DNA of 64,000 nucleotides from Flavimaribacter sp039888615 (lineage in GTDB: Bacteria > Pseudomonadota > Alphaproteobacteria > Rhizobiales > Rhizobiaceae): NCBI GenBank assembly GCA_039888615.1, contig JBDQQS010000003.1; one strand, written 5' to 3'. Below the pieces are notes generated by a model. It made no database searches, was not told the DNA's origin, and saw only the letters and a program-made list of their open reading frames with translations. Each line of letters starts with the position of its first letter. Positions within the stretch are counted from its first letter, which is position 1. Shown here one piece after another: positions 10,231 through 18,854 of this stretch. Position numbers and translations under genes: made by a program.

Positions 10231-10470
10231 GTTACTTGACCTCGCGAAGCCGCAGGATAAAGCAAAACGACCGGATACGAAACGCCTTTGTGTCAAATTC
10301 CGAGAGCACCCGCGCCGCGCGAATTGCAACGGGTTCGGCAGTATAGTTTCAGATTTTTGCAGTGTATTGAACGCGGTATACGCATTTTGATTCAATTTTA
10401 TAGTCAGCCTCTATGGCATGTGCGCTGACTTGATATAAAAGAGTCGCGATGAAAATGGGGGCACCAGTTC

Positions 10471-11382
10471 ATGCAACGACCGAACCTTCCCGTGGGCCAT
10501 CCCGACGCCCTGGAAGACAAGATGCGCAAAGCGAGCACATGGTTCGAAACGCTTCGCGACGCCATCTGCGAGATATTCGAGCAGCTTGAAGACGAGGTGA
10601 CAGGCCCGCTTTCCGATGACGCGCCGGGTCGTTTCGTGCAGACCAAATGGCTGCGGGAGGAAGGCAAGGGCGGCGGCGGCATCATGTCGATGATGAATGG
10701 CCGCGTCTTTGAAAAGGTCGGCGTCCACACATCCACAGTCCATGGCGAGTTTTCGCCGGATTTCCGCAGCCAGATTCCCGGCGCCGAAAAAGATCCCAAT
10801 TTCTGGGCGTCCGGCATTTCGCTGATCGCGCATCCGGTCAATCCGAACGTGCCGGCCGTCCACATGAACACGCGGATGGTCATCACCTCCACGCAATGGT
10901 TCGGCGGCGGCGCGGACCTGACCCCGGTCCTCGATCGCCGACGCACGCAGGAAGACCCCGACAGCCGCCTGTTTCACAGGACGATGGAAATTACCTGCAA
11001 CCGGCACAAGGTCGCTGATTACCCCAAATACAGTGAATGGTGCGACGAGTATTTCTATCTCCCGCACCGGAAAGAGCCGCGCGGCGTCGGCGGCATTTTC
11101 TTCGACTGGCTGCGGTCGGAAGAAAAGGACGGCGGATGGGACGCCGATTTCGCCTTCGTTCAGGATGTCGGCCGCGCCTTCGCGGTCGCTTATCCCAAGA
11201 TCGTGCGCAACAATTTCAACGATCACTGGGACGAGAACGAGCGCAACGAACAGCTGATCCGGCGCGGACGCTACGTCGAGTTCAACCTGCTCTACGACCG
11301 CGGCACGATCTTCGGCCTGAAGACCGGCGGCAATGTCGATTCGATTCTCTCCTCGATGCCGCCGGCCGTTCGCTGGCCATAA
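10471..11382 (+). CDS. hemF: Oxygen-dependent coproporphyrinogen III oxidase
   Basis: 303 residues, normal family length. It converts coproporphyrinogen III to protoporphyrinogen IX by two oxidative decarboxylations with O2 in heme synthesis. Family motifs: [21 protein letters not shown] near 130-150, [13 protein letters not shown] near 200, and the C-terminal [23 protein letters not shown] near 267-289. A GGGGGC stretch 11 bases upstream of the ATG may serve as ribosome site. Monocistronic and convergent with the cca gene. No FNR-type box (TTGAT-N4-ATCAA) was found in the 240-base upstream gap, although a TTGATTCAA palindrome occurs near 10384. Confidence 0.96.
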   Translation: MQRPNLPVGHPDALEDKMRKASTWFETLRDAICEIFEQLEDEVTGPLSDDAPGRFVQTKWLREEGKGGGGIMSMMNGRVFEKVGVHTSTVHGEFSPDFRSQIPGAEKDPNFWASGISLIAHPVNPNVPAVHMNTRMVITSTQWFGGGADLTPVLDRRRTQEDPDSRLFHRTMEITCNRHKVADYPKYSEWCDEYFYLPHRKEPRGVGGIFFDWLRSEEKDGGWDADFAFVQDVGRAFAVAYPKIVRNNFNDHWDENERNEQLIRRGRYVEFNLLYDRGTIFGLKTGGNVDSILSSMPPAVRWP

Positions 11383-11389
11383 CGGACAG

Positions 11390-12664
11390 TCAATCCCCGG
11401 TCCGCGCCTGAATGTCTGGAACCATTTCCAGCAACGCCGTGCGATCAAGCCGGAAGTCGCTCGCAATCCACGCCTCTTCGATGGCCTTGAGAATCCGCCC
11501 CATTTCTGGACCGGCCTGCACCCCAAGCGCAGTCAGATCCTTGCCGCGCACCGGCATGACCGGCCGCTCCCAGCGCTCGCAAAAGGCGATCAGCCTGGAA
11601 TATCCGGCCGCTTGTATCAATGCGTCATTGTCCGTCTCCGCGGCGGCGCGCGCCCCGGCGAGTTGCAACCGCAAACCATCGATCACGGCCCCCGGGGATG
11701 TTTGATAGAGAAGCCGCGCGAGCCTGCTTTCAGCGACAGTCGGCGCAAGGCGCTCCGCATCAGCCCAACCGATCAACCGATCCTTCTCCGCATTCGACAG
11801 TTTCAGCCGTTCGCACAGCCCCGCCATGCGCGGCCCGTAGGGCGGCGTGATCGCCATCAGCCGGAGCAATGCGTCCGGCTCCCAGCCAAGTTGCTGCTCG
11901 GCGCGCACAAGTCCGTGGATCGCATCGATGCCCCACTTTTCCGTTTCCGGAAGAACGGCCGTCAGGACGCCGCTCTGTCGCATCCATAAAAGCGCGCGCG
12001 ACGGATCCGGAGCGGCGAGCAGACGTTTCAGCTCCGACCAGACGCGCTCGGCGGAAAGCTGCGCGAGGCCGTCCTTGAGCCTGGCCGACGCCCTGAGGCC
12101 GTCCGCATCCGGACGCCCGTCGCCATACCAGGCGAAAAACCGGAAAAAGCGCAGGATGCGCAGATAGTCCTCCCTGATGCGCGTTTCGGCGTCGCCGATG
12201 AAGCGCACCAGCCGCTTCTCGATATCCGCCAGCCCTCCGATGAGATCGATGACGCCGCCGTCGGCGTCGGCGTAAAGACCATTGATCGTCAGGTCCCGGC
12301 GCTCGGCGTCCTCCCGCCAGCTGCTTGCGAAGGACACCTGCGCGCGGCGTCCGTCGGTCTCCACGTCCACCCGCAGCGTCGTGACCTCGAACGGCTTGCC
12401 GTCGACAACCACCGTCACCGTGCCATGGTCGACGCCGGTCGGGATCGTCTTGAAGCCGGCCGCCGTCGCGCAGTCCGCCACCGCGTCCGGCGACAGGGTA
12501 GTCGCAAGATCGATGTCGCCGACTTCCATGCCCATCAGCGTGTTGCGCACGGCGCCGCCGACGATCCGCGTTTCCGCGTCGCCTTCATTCAGCACTGCGA
12601 GAATTCTGCGCAAGGCCGGGTCGCCGAACCATTCGGCGTCGGCAATGGTCGTGGCGCTCGTCAT
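11390..12664 (-). CDS. cca: CCA-adding tRNA nucleotidyltransferase / poly(A) polymerase family
   Basis: 424 residues. The class II nucleotidyltransferase head is clear: RIVGGAVRNTLMG near 33-45 and the catalytic aspartates in GDIDLATT; RRDLTINGLYAD near 122 and the nucleotide-discriminating RIREDYLRILRFFRFFAWYG near 162-181. It repairs or completes the 3' CCA of tRNAs. It is the last of three genes (DUF1285, Nudix, cca) with a 4-base overlap and then a 6-base gap, an order common in alphaproteobacteria. CCA versus poly(A) activity cannot be fully separated by eye, but context supports CCA. Confidence 0.9.
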   Translation of the reverse strand: MTSATTIADAEWFGDPALRRILAVLNEGDAETRIVGGAVRNTLMGMEVGDIDLATTLSPDAVADCATAAGFKTIPTGVDHGTVTVVVDGKPFEVTTLRVDVETDGRRAQVSFASSWREDAERRDLTINGLYADADGGVIDLIGGLADIEKRLVRFIGDAETRIREDYLRILRFFRFFAWYGDGRPDADGLRASARLKDGLAQLSAERVWSELKRLLAAPDPSRALLWMRQSGVLTAVLPETEKWGIDAIHGLVRAEQQLGWEPDALLRLMAITPPYGPRMAGLCERLKLSNAEKDRLIGWADAERLAPTVAESRLARLLYQTSPGAVIDGLRLQLAGARAAAETDNDALIQAAGYSRLIAFCERWERPVMPVRGKDLTALGVQAGPEMGRILKAIEEAWIASDFRLDRTALLEMVPDIQARTGD

Positions 12665-12670
12665 GGGCGT

Positions 12671-13309
12671 CTACCGATCCGAAAAATAGATTTCATAAAG
12701 GGTTCGGATAATCCCGGCCGTCACGCCCCAGATGTATCTCTGGTCGTAGGGCATGGTGTAGTAATGCCGTTCGAGGCCCTGCCACACCCTGCTCTCGCGA
12801 TTGTGGTTCGCCGGATCCATTAAAAAGTCCAGCGGCACCTCGAAGGCGTCGTCGACCTCATGCCGGTTGAGCCGGACCGGAAAGCCCGGCTCGACGATCG
12901 CCAGCACCGGGAAAATTCTGAACCCGCTCGCCGTGAGATAGCGCGGCAGCCGGCCAAACGGTTCGATGTGGTTCGCCGGAAGGCCGATTTCTTCCTCCGC
13001 CTCCCGCATCGCCGCCGCCTCGGGTGATTCGTCTTCCGGGTCGATTGCGCCGCCCGGAAATGCAATCTGGCCGGAATGGGTGCGCATTTTCGCCGTGCGC
13101 TGGGTCAAAAGCAGGCTGGTGTGGTCGCCATGATCGACGAAGGGCACAAGCACGGCCGCATCGCGCAGTTTCTGCTTCAGAACCCAGCTGTGCAGATCCG
13201 GATTGAGCAAATGGTCGCCGAACAGCGCGTCGTCGTCGACTGCCGGCCGCGCGGTGATCGTGTCGCGCAGCGCCCGCGCGCTGTATCGCTGATCGGCGTC
13301 GACCTTCAT
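12671..13309 (-). CDS. Nudix hydrolase of the coenzyme A diphosphatase type
   Basis: 212 residues. A complete Nudix box, GAIDPEDESP...REAEEEIGL, lies near 83-105, preceded by LTQRTAKMRTHSGQIAFPGG, which is the UPF0035-like motif of CoA-type Nudix enzymes (LLTxR...HxGQxxFPGG). Such enzymes split CoA to phosphopantetheine and 3',5'-ADP. The ATG overlaps the TGA of the DUF1285 gene by four bases, and cca follows after six bases, so the three are translated from one message. Substrate is inferred from motif, not known. Confidence 0.88.
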   Translation of the reverse strand: MKVDADQRYSARALRDTITARPAVDDDALFGDHLLNPDLHSWVLKQKLRDAAVLVPFVDHGDHTSLLLTQRTAKMRTHSGQIAFPGGAIDPEDESPEAAAMREAEEEIGLPANHIEPFGRLPRYLTASGFRIFPVLAIVEPGFPVRLNRHEVDDAFEVPLDFLMDPANHNRESRVWQGLERHYYTMPYDQRYIWGVTAGIIRTLYEIYFSDR

Positions 13310-13917
13310 CGGCTGAGCGCCTCGAGTTTCCGCATTTCCATTATCGGGAACACGCTTTCTCCGGAGCGCACGGCGAACATCTCCCGCCCGTTGATCTCCA
13401 CAGGCTCGCCAAGCTCCACGATGTCGTACATCACCGGACGGCTGATCAGCGCCTCCAGCCGGCCGCGAACGTGAAGATAAGGCTTGAGTTCGTCGTTTTC
13501 GCCAGCGATTTCAAAGCGCAAGGGGTGGTCCGGACCGGCCTCCACCACGTCGCCGACATTGGTTCTGAACGTCAGGACCTGCTGGTCGTCCCGCTGTGTC
13601 ACGCTCATTTCCACGCCGATGAAAGGCGCGTCTTCCACGCGAATCCCGACCTTTTCAACCGGCGTCACCAGATAGGTCATGCCGTCCGCGTCCTTGCGCA
13701 GCACCGTCGAGAAAAGCCGCACCAGCGGCTGCCGTCCGATCGGCGTTCCCATATAGAACCAGGTGCCGTCGGCGCGGATCTCCATGTCGAGATCGCCGCA
13801 GAACTCCGGATTCCATTTTTCAACGGGCGGCAACCCGCGGGTCGAGGCCGCCGCGCGGGAGATCAGCGCCTCCAGTCCGGCTGCGTCGGATGTTTGCGTC
13901 AACTTGCCCTCAGCCAT
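13306..13917 (-). CDS. DUF1285 family protein
   Basis: 203 residues, cytosolic, no signal or membrane segment. Features typical of DUF1285: PPVEKWNPEFCGDLDMEIRADG near 35-55, WFYMGTPIGRQPLVRLFSTVLRKD near 58-80, and YLVTPVEKVGIRVEDAPF near 86-103. The domain is structurally known as a two-lobed fold with no assigned activity. It is first of the DUF1285-Nudix-cca operon and divergent from the MoxR operon with 193 bases between, a conserved arrangement in this group. Confidence 0.88.
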   Translation of the reverse strand: MAEGKLTQTSDAAGLEALISRAAASTRGLPPVEKWNPEFCGDLDMEIRADGTWFYMGTPIGRQPLVRLFSTVLRKDADGMTYLVTPVEKVGIRVEDAPFIGVEMSVTQRDDQQVLTFRTNVGDVVEAGPDHPLRFEIAGENDELKPYLHVRGRLEALISRPVMYDIVELGEPVEINGREMFAVRSGESVFPIMEMRKLEALSR

Positions 13918-13954
13918 GGCGGAATCGTTACTCCTTCATTCACAACTTTGTCAC

Positions 13955-13976
13955 TTAGAGCAGTTCCAGCTTCGTG
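13955..13976. repeat. Half-element of an AGAGC...TTCG interspersed repeat
   Basis: TTAGAGCAGTTCCAGCTTCG resembles one arm of the dispersed palindromic repeat common in rhizobial genomes, and aligns with a similar stretch at 62444-62473 (shared TTAGAGC, TTC, TTCG). The second arm is not present, so it may be a remnant. Confidence 0.35.
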
Positions 13977-14110
13977 TCATTCATAGCAGAATGCAGAAAA
14001 CCCGTTGCGACAATACGAATCCCCATTGATGGTGATCATAATTACGCCATTTAACGGTTGGTGAATGCAAGTGTAGACGTTCTCGAACAAGATAATACGG
14101 AGACTGTTTT

Positions 14111-15127
14111 ATGGGCCTTGTCGAAAATTCCACCCAGACGATGGATGAGAAGGAGATACTGGCCGTAGCGGAAACGGCTCTCGAGGACATCAGCGCGATC
14201 CGCAAGGAAGTCGGCAACGTCATTTTCGGTCAGCAGACCGTCGTCGAACACACGCTGCTGACCGTATTGTCCGGCGGACACGCCCTGCTGGTCGGCGTGC
14301 CTGGCCTCGCCAAGACCAAGCTCGTCTCCACGCTCGGCACAGTTCTGGGGCTCGACGACAACCGTATTCAGTTCACGCCGGACCTGATGCCCTCCGACAT
14401 TCTCGGCTCCGAGGTCATGGACCAGGACGACGCCGGCAAGCGGTCCTTCCGGTTCATTCCCGGACCCGTGTTCACCCAGCTGCTGATGGCCGACGAGATT
14501 AACCGCGCCTCGCCGCGCACCCAGTCCGCCCTGTTGCAGGCGATGCAGGAATATCACGTCACCGTCGCCGGAACCCACCACGACCTGCCGCAGCCCTTCC
14601 ACGTGCTCGCAACCCAAAACCCGCTGGAGCAGGAAGGCACCTATCCGCTGCCTGAAGCCCAGCTCGACCGCTTCCTGATGCAGGTCGACGTCAACTATCC
14701 GGAAGAAGACGCGGAACGCCGGATCCTTCTGGAGACGACAGGCGTCGAGGAAAAGACGGCAAAGGCGGTTCTTTCCGGTTCGCGCATTCAGGAAATCCAG
14801 GCGCTTGTGCGCGGCATGCCCGTCAGCGAACAGGTCGTTGACGCCATCCTGGCGCTCGTGCGTCTTGCCAGGCCCGGCAACGGCAACGCCGACACCGACA
14901 GACATGTCGCCTGGGGGCCCGGGCCGCGCGCCGGCCAGTCGATGATGCTGTGCGTGCGAGCCCGCGCCCTCTATGACGGCCGTCTGGCCCCGTCAGTCGA
15001 CGACGTCTACGCGCTGGCGCTGCCGATCCTGCAGCACCGCATGGCGCTGACTTTCGCTGCGCGCGCCGAGGGCGTGCATATCCGCGACGTGATCGCCAAT
15101 CTGGTCAAGACCGCAAGCGGGGAATAA
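14111..15127 (+). CDS. MoxR-type AAA+ ATPase
   Basis: 338 residues. AAA_3 ATPase with Walker A GVPGLAKT (62-69), Walker B LLMADE (124-129) and a lid domain to the C-terminus. MoxR ATPases act as chaperones for von Willebrand factor-like partner proteins; the partner here is probably the DUF58 protein encoded next, whose ATG overlaps this stop codon by one base (TAATG). First gene of a four-gene overlapping operon. Cytosolic. The specific client in rhizobia is unknown. Confidence 0.93.
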   Translation: MGLVENSTQTMDEKEILAVAETALEDISAIRKEVGNVIFGQQTVVEHTLLTVLSGGHALLVGVPGLAKTKLVSTLGTVLGLDDNRIQFTPDLMPSDILGSEVMDQDDAGKRSFRFIPGPVFTQLLMADEINRASPRTQSALLQAMQEYHVTVAGTHHDLPQPFHVLATQNPLEQEGTYPLPEAQLDRFLMQVDVNYPEEDAERRILLETTGVEEKTAKAVLSGSRIQEIQALVRGMPVSEQVVDAILALVRLARPGNGNADTDRHVAWGPGPRAGQSMMLCVRARALYDGRLAPSVDDVYALALPILQHRMALTFAARAEGVHIRDVIANLVKTASGE

Positions 15128-16047
15128 TGGCGCCTGTCGGACAGACCACGCAACCGGTAGCCGTCAGCGACGCGCTGGTGCGCGCGCGCCAGCGCGCCGC
15201 CCTGGTGCCCGACCTGCTGGTCGAGGCGCAGCGTGTCGCCAATACGGTGATTACCGGTTGGCATGGCCGGCGCAAGCGCGGGGTGGGAGAGAATTTCTGG
15301 CAATTCCGCCCCTATGTCGAAGGCGAGACACTCGCCAAAATCGATTGGCGCCGGTCGGCGCGCGACGACAGCGTCTATGTGCGCGACCGCGAATGGGAAG
15401 CCGCCCACACGATCTGGCTCTGGGCCGACGCCTCGCCGTCGATGCTGTATCAGTCGCACCTCGCACAGGTCTCCAAGCAAAGCCGCGCCGTCGTCATACT
15501 GCTTGCGCTCGCTGAAGTGCTTGCGCGATCCGGCGAACGCATCGCCTCGCCCGGCGTGATGGATCCGATCGCCGCGCGCAACGCCTCGGAGCGGCTGGCC
15601 ACAGCGCTCATGCTGCAAAAAGAAGAAAGCGACCGGCCTCAGCTCGATCGCATCGGCCGCCACAGCGACGTCGTGCTGATTTCCGATTTCCTCGACCCCG
15701 CCGAAACCGTGCTTGAGCGGCTCGCGCCAATCGCGCGTCGCGGCGTGCGCGGCCACGTTCTGGAAATCTGCGATCCCGCGGAAGAAGTGTTTCCCTACAA
15801 TGGCCGCACGGAGTTCATCGATCCCGAAACCGGCGAGAAACTGACCGCGGGCAAGGCCGAGACGCTGCATGACGACTATCAGCGAGCATTTCTGTCGCGC
15901 CGAAGCAACATCGCGGAGAACCTGCGGAGGCTCGGCTGGAACTTCATCACCCACCACACCGATCAGCCTGCGTCCTCGGCGCTCGTTGCGCTGCACAACC
16001 ATCTGTCCGGCGTGGTCGGTGACGGTTTGAGAGGTACGGCGGCTTGA
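15127..16047 (+). CDS. DUF58 (vWA-like) protein, MoxR partner
   Basis: 306 residues. The DUF58 signature lies near 55-90: FRPYVEGETLAKIDWRRSA followed by the arginine-rich VYVRDREWE; a MIDAS-like DASPS near 103-107 follows WLWA, typical of vWA folds. No membrane segment is seen. Position between a MoxR ATPase and BatA-like membrane proteins matches the usual MoxR-DUF58-BatA module, in which the ATPase is thought to act on the vWA-like protein. The TGA stop overlaps the TTG start of the next gene. Confidence 0.9.
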   Translation: MAPVGQTTQPVAVSDALVRARQRAALVPDLLVEAQRVANTVITGWHGRRKRGVGENFWQFRPYVEGETLAKIDWRRSARDDSVYVRDREWEAAHTIWLWADASPSMLYQSHLAQVSKQSRAVVILLALAEVLARSGERIASPGVMDPIAARNASERLATALMLQKEESDRPQLDRIGRHSDVVLISDFLDPAETVLERLAPIARRGVRGHVLEICDPAEEVFPYNGRTEFIDPETGEKLTAGKAETLHDDYQRAFLSRRSNIAENLRRLGWNFITHHTDQPASSALVALHNHLSGVVGDGLRGTAA

Positions 16048-18854
16048 GTTTCCTCCCCCTCGCATTCGGAGCTCCCGCCGTCCTGTTCGGCCTTCTGGCG
16101 TTGCCTGTGATCTGGTGGTTGCTGAGACTGACGCCGCCGCGCCCCAAGACCGAACCCTTCCCGCCGTTCCGTATCCTCGCGCGCGTCCTGAGAAAGGAGG
16201 AGACGCCGTCAAAGAGCCCCTGGTGGCTAACGGCTCTCCGGCTTCTCATGGCGGCGCTCGTGATCGTCGCACTGGCCGACCCGATCCTCAACCCTCAGGA
16301 CACCACCGTTAGCGACGATGGTCCACTGGCGATCGTAATGGACAACAGCTGGGCGACCGTCAGCGACTGGGACGAACGGGTGGCGACCGCCGAGCGTCTG
16401 ATTTCCGACGCGGAAAGCCAGAACGTGCCGGTCTCCATCGTCTTCACCGCGGACCGGACCAACGACGCGACGCCGGATATCGCCGCGCGAGCGCGCGAGC
16501 GGCTGCTCGCCGCGGAACCGCGTCCGCTGCCCGCCGATGATCTGTCGGCGATCGAAAACCTGGCTGCGGCTCTGCATACCACGCCGCTCGGCACGATCGC
16601 GGTGCTGTCCGACGGCATCGCCGAACCCGGCGCTGAACACGCCTGGGAAATGCTGGCCGAACTCGAGACCGCCCAGGCGCTGATTTTCGAAACCGGCGGC
16701 GAAAGCACCGTAGCGATCACCTCCGCCGAAAACAGCGCCGATGGTTTCAATCTGTCGGCGGTGCGCGTCAACGACAGCGCCGCGCAGACCCTGCCGATTA
16801 CAGCCCGCGACAACAGGGGCCGGCCAATTTCCACAGGAACGCTGGAATTCGCGGCTGGGGAACGGCGGGGGCAGGCGTCCCTGTCAGCGCCGTTCGAACT
16901 GCGAAACGACTTCGCGCAGATCGTCGTCGACAATGCGGCCACGGCCGGCGCAACCTATCTGCTCGACGACAGCTTCCGCAGGCGGCGCGTCGCCCTGTTG
17001 TCGGCCGAACCGCTGGACCTGACGCAGCCGCTCCTTTCCCCGCTTTACTATCTCACCCGCGCCCTGCAGCCCTTCACGGATCTCATCGCGCCGGAAAGCG
17101 ATGAATTGTCCGACGCGATTTCCGAGGTGCTCGAACAGCGCCCCTCCGTCGTCGTGATGGCTGATATCGGCACTCTCCCGGAAGAATCGGAATCGGAACT
17201 TTCGGAATGGGTGGAGGATGGCGGCATGCTTGTCCGCTTCGCCGGACCGCGTATGGCGAGCGGCATCGGCGATGACCCACTGGTTCCCGTCAAGCTGCGT
17301 CAGGGCGAACGCACGCTGGGCGGATCGCTTTCCTGGAGCGAGCCGCAGCCGCTGTCCGAATTTCCGGAAAACGGTCCGTTCTGGGGCATGTCGCGGCCCG
17401 ACGATGTGAGCGTCAACACACAGGTTCTTGCTGAACCGTCGCCTGATCTCGCCGCCCACACCTGGGCGAGCCTGCTCGACGGCACGCCGCTCGTCACAAG
17501 CCGTGAAACCGGTCAGGGCCGCATCGTGCTCTTCCACGTGACGGCGGAGCCGAAATGGTCCTCACTGCCGATTTCCGGACAATTCGTCGAAATGCTTCGC
17601 CGCTCGATCCTGCTGTCGCGCGCCACCACGGCCGCGGGAAGGCAGGATACAGGCGTCAATCTGCCGCCATACCAGTTGCTGAACGCCAGGGGCGCGCTGA
17701 CGGCTCCGACAGGCGCCGCTCAGCCGCTCCAGATTGCTCGCGGCGACACGCCGGTCGTCTCTTTTGATAATCCGCCGGGGCTCTACGGGGCGGAAAGCGG
17801 CTTTCTGGCGCTCAATCTGATGCGTTTCGACGACACGCTGGAGCCATTCGTCGCACCGGAATTCCCGGTGGCGGCGACGCGGTCCGGTTTCGTCGCCGGC
17901 GAAAGCCGCGATCTCAAACCACCGCTTCTGACGGCCGCCGTCATCCTGCTCATCATCGACAGCCTCGTGGTTCTCGGTATGTCGGGCGCCTTCGCGCGCC
18001 GCAATTTCGGCCGTCCGGCCGCGTCCTCGCTTGGCATGGCGCTCGTCGCCGCCGTGTTTTTCCTGTCTTCCGGCGGCAACGGACTGGCGGCCGACGAGAT
18101 GCCGAACGACGACCAGATCCTCGCCTCTCTCGATCGCACCCACCTCGCCTATGTCATCACCGGTGACGCCGTGGTTGACGAGACCAGCAGACAGGGCATG
18201 ACGGGGCTTTCACGTTTTCTGTCTTTCCGCACCTCGCTGGAGCCGGGTGACGCCGTCGGGGTCGATCTCGACACCGATCCGCTCGCCCTCTACCCGATGC
18301 TTTACTGGCCGATTTCCATCGACGCAGAGCCACCCTCGCCTGAAGCGATCAGCCGGATAGACGCCTTCATGAAAAACGGCGGCACTGTTCTGTTTGATAC
18401 GCGCGATGCGCTCGCCGGGCTCGACGAGGCTGCGATCACTCCGGAGACCGCGCGCTTGCGCAATATCCTGGCCGATCTCGATATTCCCGCCCTCGAGCCC
18501 GTGCCCGATGACCACGTTCTCACCAAGGCGTTCTATATTCTCAACGAGTTTCCCGGTCGCTATCGCGGCAGTCCGCTTTGGGTTGAGACGAGTTACGACG
18601 CGGGCGAACAGAGCGATCGTCCGGCGCGTAGCGGCGACGGCGTCTCCTCGATCATCATCACCGGCAACGACCTCGCCGGCGCCTGGGCGATCGACCGCAA
18701 CAATATCCCCGTCTATCCGACGGTGCCGCCGGATCCGCTGCAGCGGGAATACGCTTTCCGCGGGGGCGTCAACATCATGATGTACATGCTGACCGGCAAC
18801 TACAAATCCGACCAGGTTCACATTCCGGCGTTGCTGGAGCGTCTTGGCCAATGA
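16044..18854 (+). CDS. BatA-like membrane protein with C-terminal DUF4159
   Basis: 936 residues. The N-terminus (FLPLAFGAPAVLFGLLALPVIWWLLRLTPP) is the aerotolerance-regulator BatA N-terminal domain with two membrane helices (about 5-25 and 58-75). A long periplasm-side region with vWA-like and Gln-amidotransferase-like folds follows; two further helices lie near 633-653 and 670-688. The C-terminal DUF4159 begins around 705 (LDRTHLAYVITGD) and contains FLSFRTSLEPGDAVGVDLDTD. Start is TTG within the overlapping TTGA of the preceding stop. Its ATGA overlap with the following gene shows tight coupling. Role inferred: envelope part of the MoxR module. Confidence 0.88.
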   Translation: MSFLPLAFGAPAVLFGLLALPVIWWLLRLTPPRPKTEPFPPFRILARVLRKEETPSKSPWWLTALRLLMAALVIVALADPILNPQDTTVSDDGPLAIVMDNSWATVSDWDERVATAERLISDAESQNVPVSIVFTADRTNDATPDIAARARERLLAAEPRPLPADDLSAIENLAAALHTTPLGTIAVLSDGIAEPGAEHAWEMLAELETAQALIFETGGESTVAITSAENSADGFNLSAVRVNDSAAQTLPITARDNRGRPISTGTLEFAAGERRGQASLSAPFELRNDFAQIVVDNAATAGATYLLDDSFRRRRVALLSAEPLDLTQPLLSPLYYLTRALQPFTDLIAPESDELSDAISEVLEQRPSVVVMADIGTLPEESESELSEWVEDGGMLVRFAGPRMASGIGDDPLVPVKLRQGERTLGGSLSWSEPQPLSEFPENGPFWGMSRPDDVSVNTQVLAEPSPDLAAHTWASLLDGTPLVTSRETGQGRIVLFHVTAEPKWSSLPISGQFVEMLRRSILLSRATTAAGRQDTGVNLPPYQLLNARGALTAPTGAAQPLQIARGDTPVVSFDNPPGLYGAESGFLALNLMRFDDTLEPFVAPEFPVAATRSGFVAGESRDLKPPLLTAAVILLIIDSLVVLGMSGAFARRNFGRPAASSLGMALVAAVFFLSSGGNGLAADEMPNDDQILASLDRTHLAYVITGDAVVDETSRQGMTGLSRFLSFRTSLEPGDAVGVDLDTDPLALYPMLYWPISIDAEPPSPEAISRIDAFMKNGGTVLFDTRDALAGLDEAAITPETARLRNILADLDIPALEPVPDDHVLTKAFYILNEFPGRYRGSPLWVETSYDAGEQSDRPARSGDGVSSIIITGNDLAGAWAIDRNNIPVYPTVPPDPLQREYAFRGGVNIMMYMLTGNYKSDQVHIPALLERLGQ

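Noticed and set aside
10384..10395. TTGATTCAA near hemF as an FNR box
   Set aside because: An FNR/Anr site needs TTGAT-N4-ATCAA; here the arms are joined by one base.
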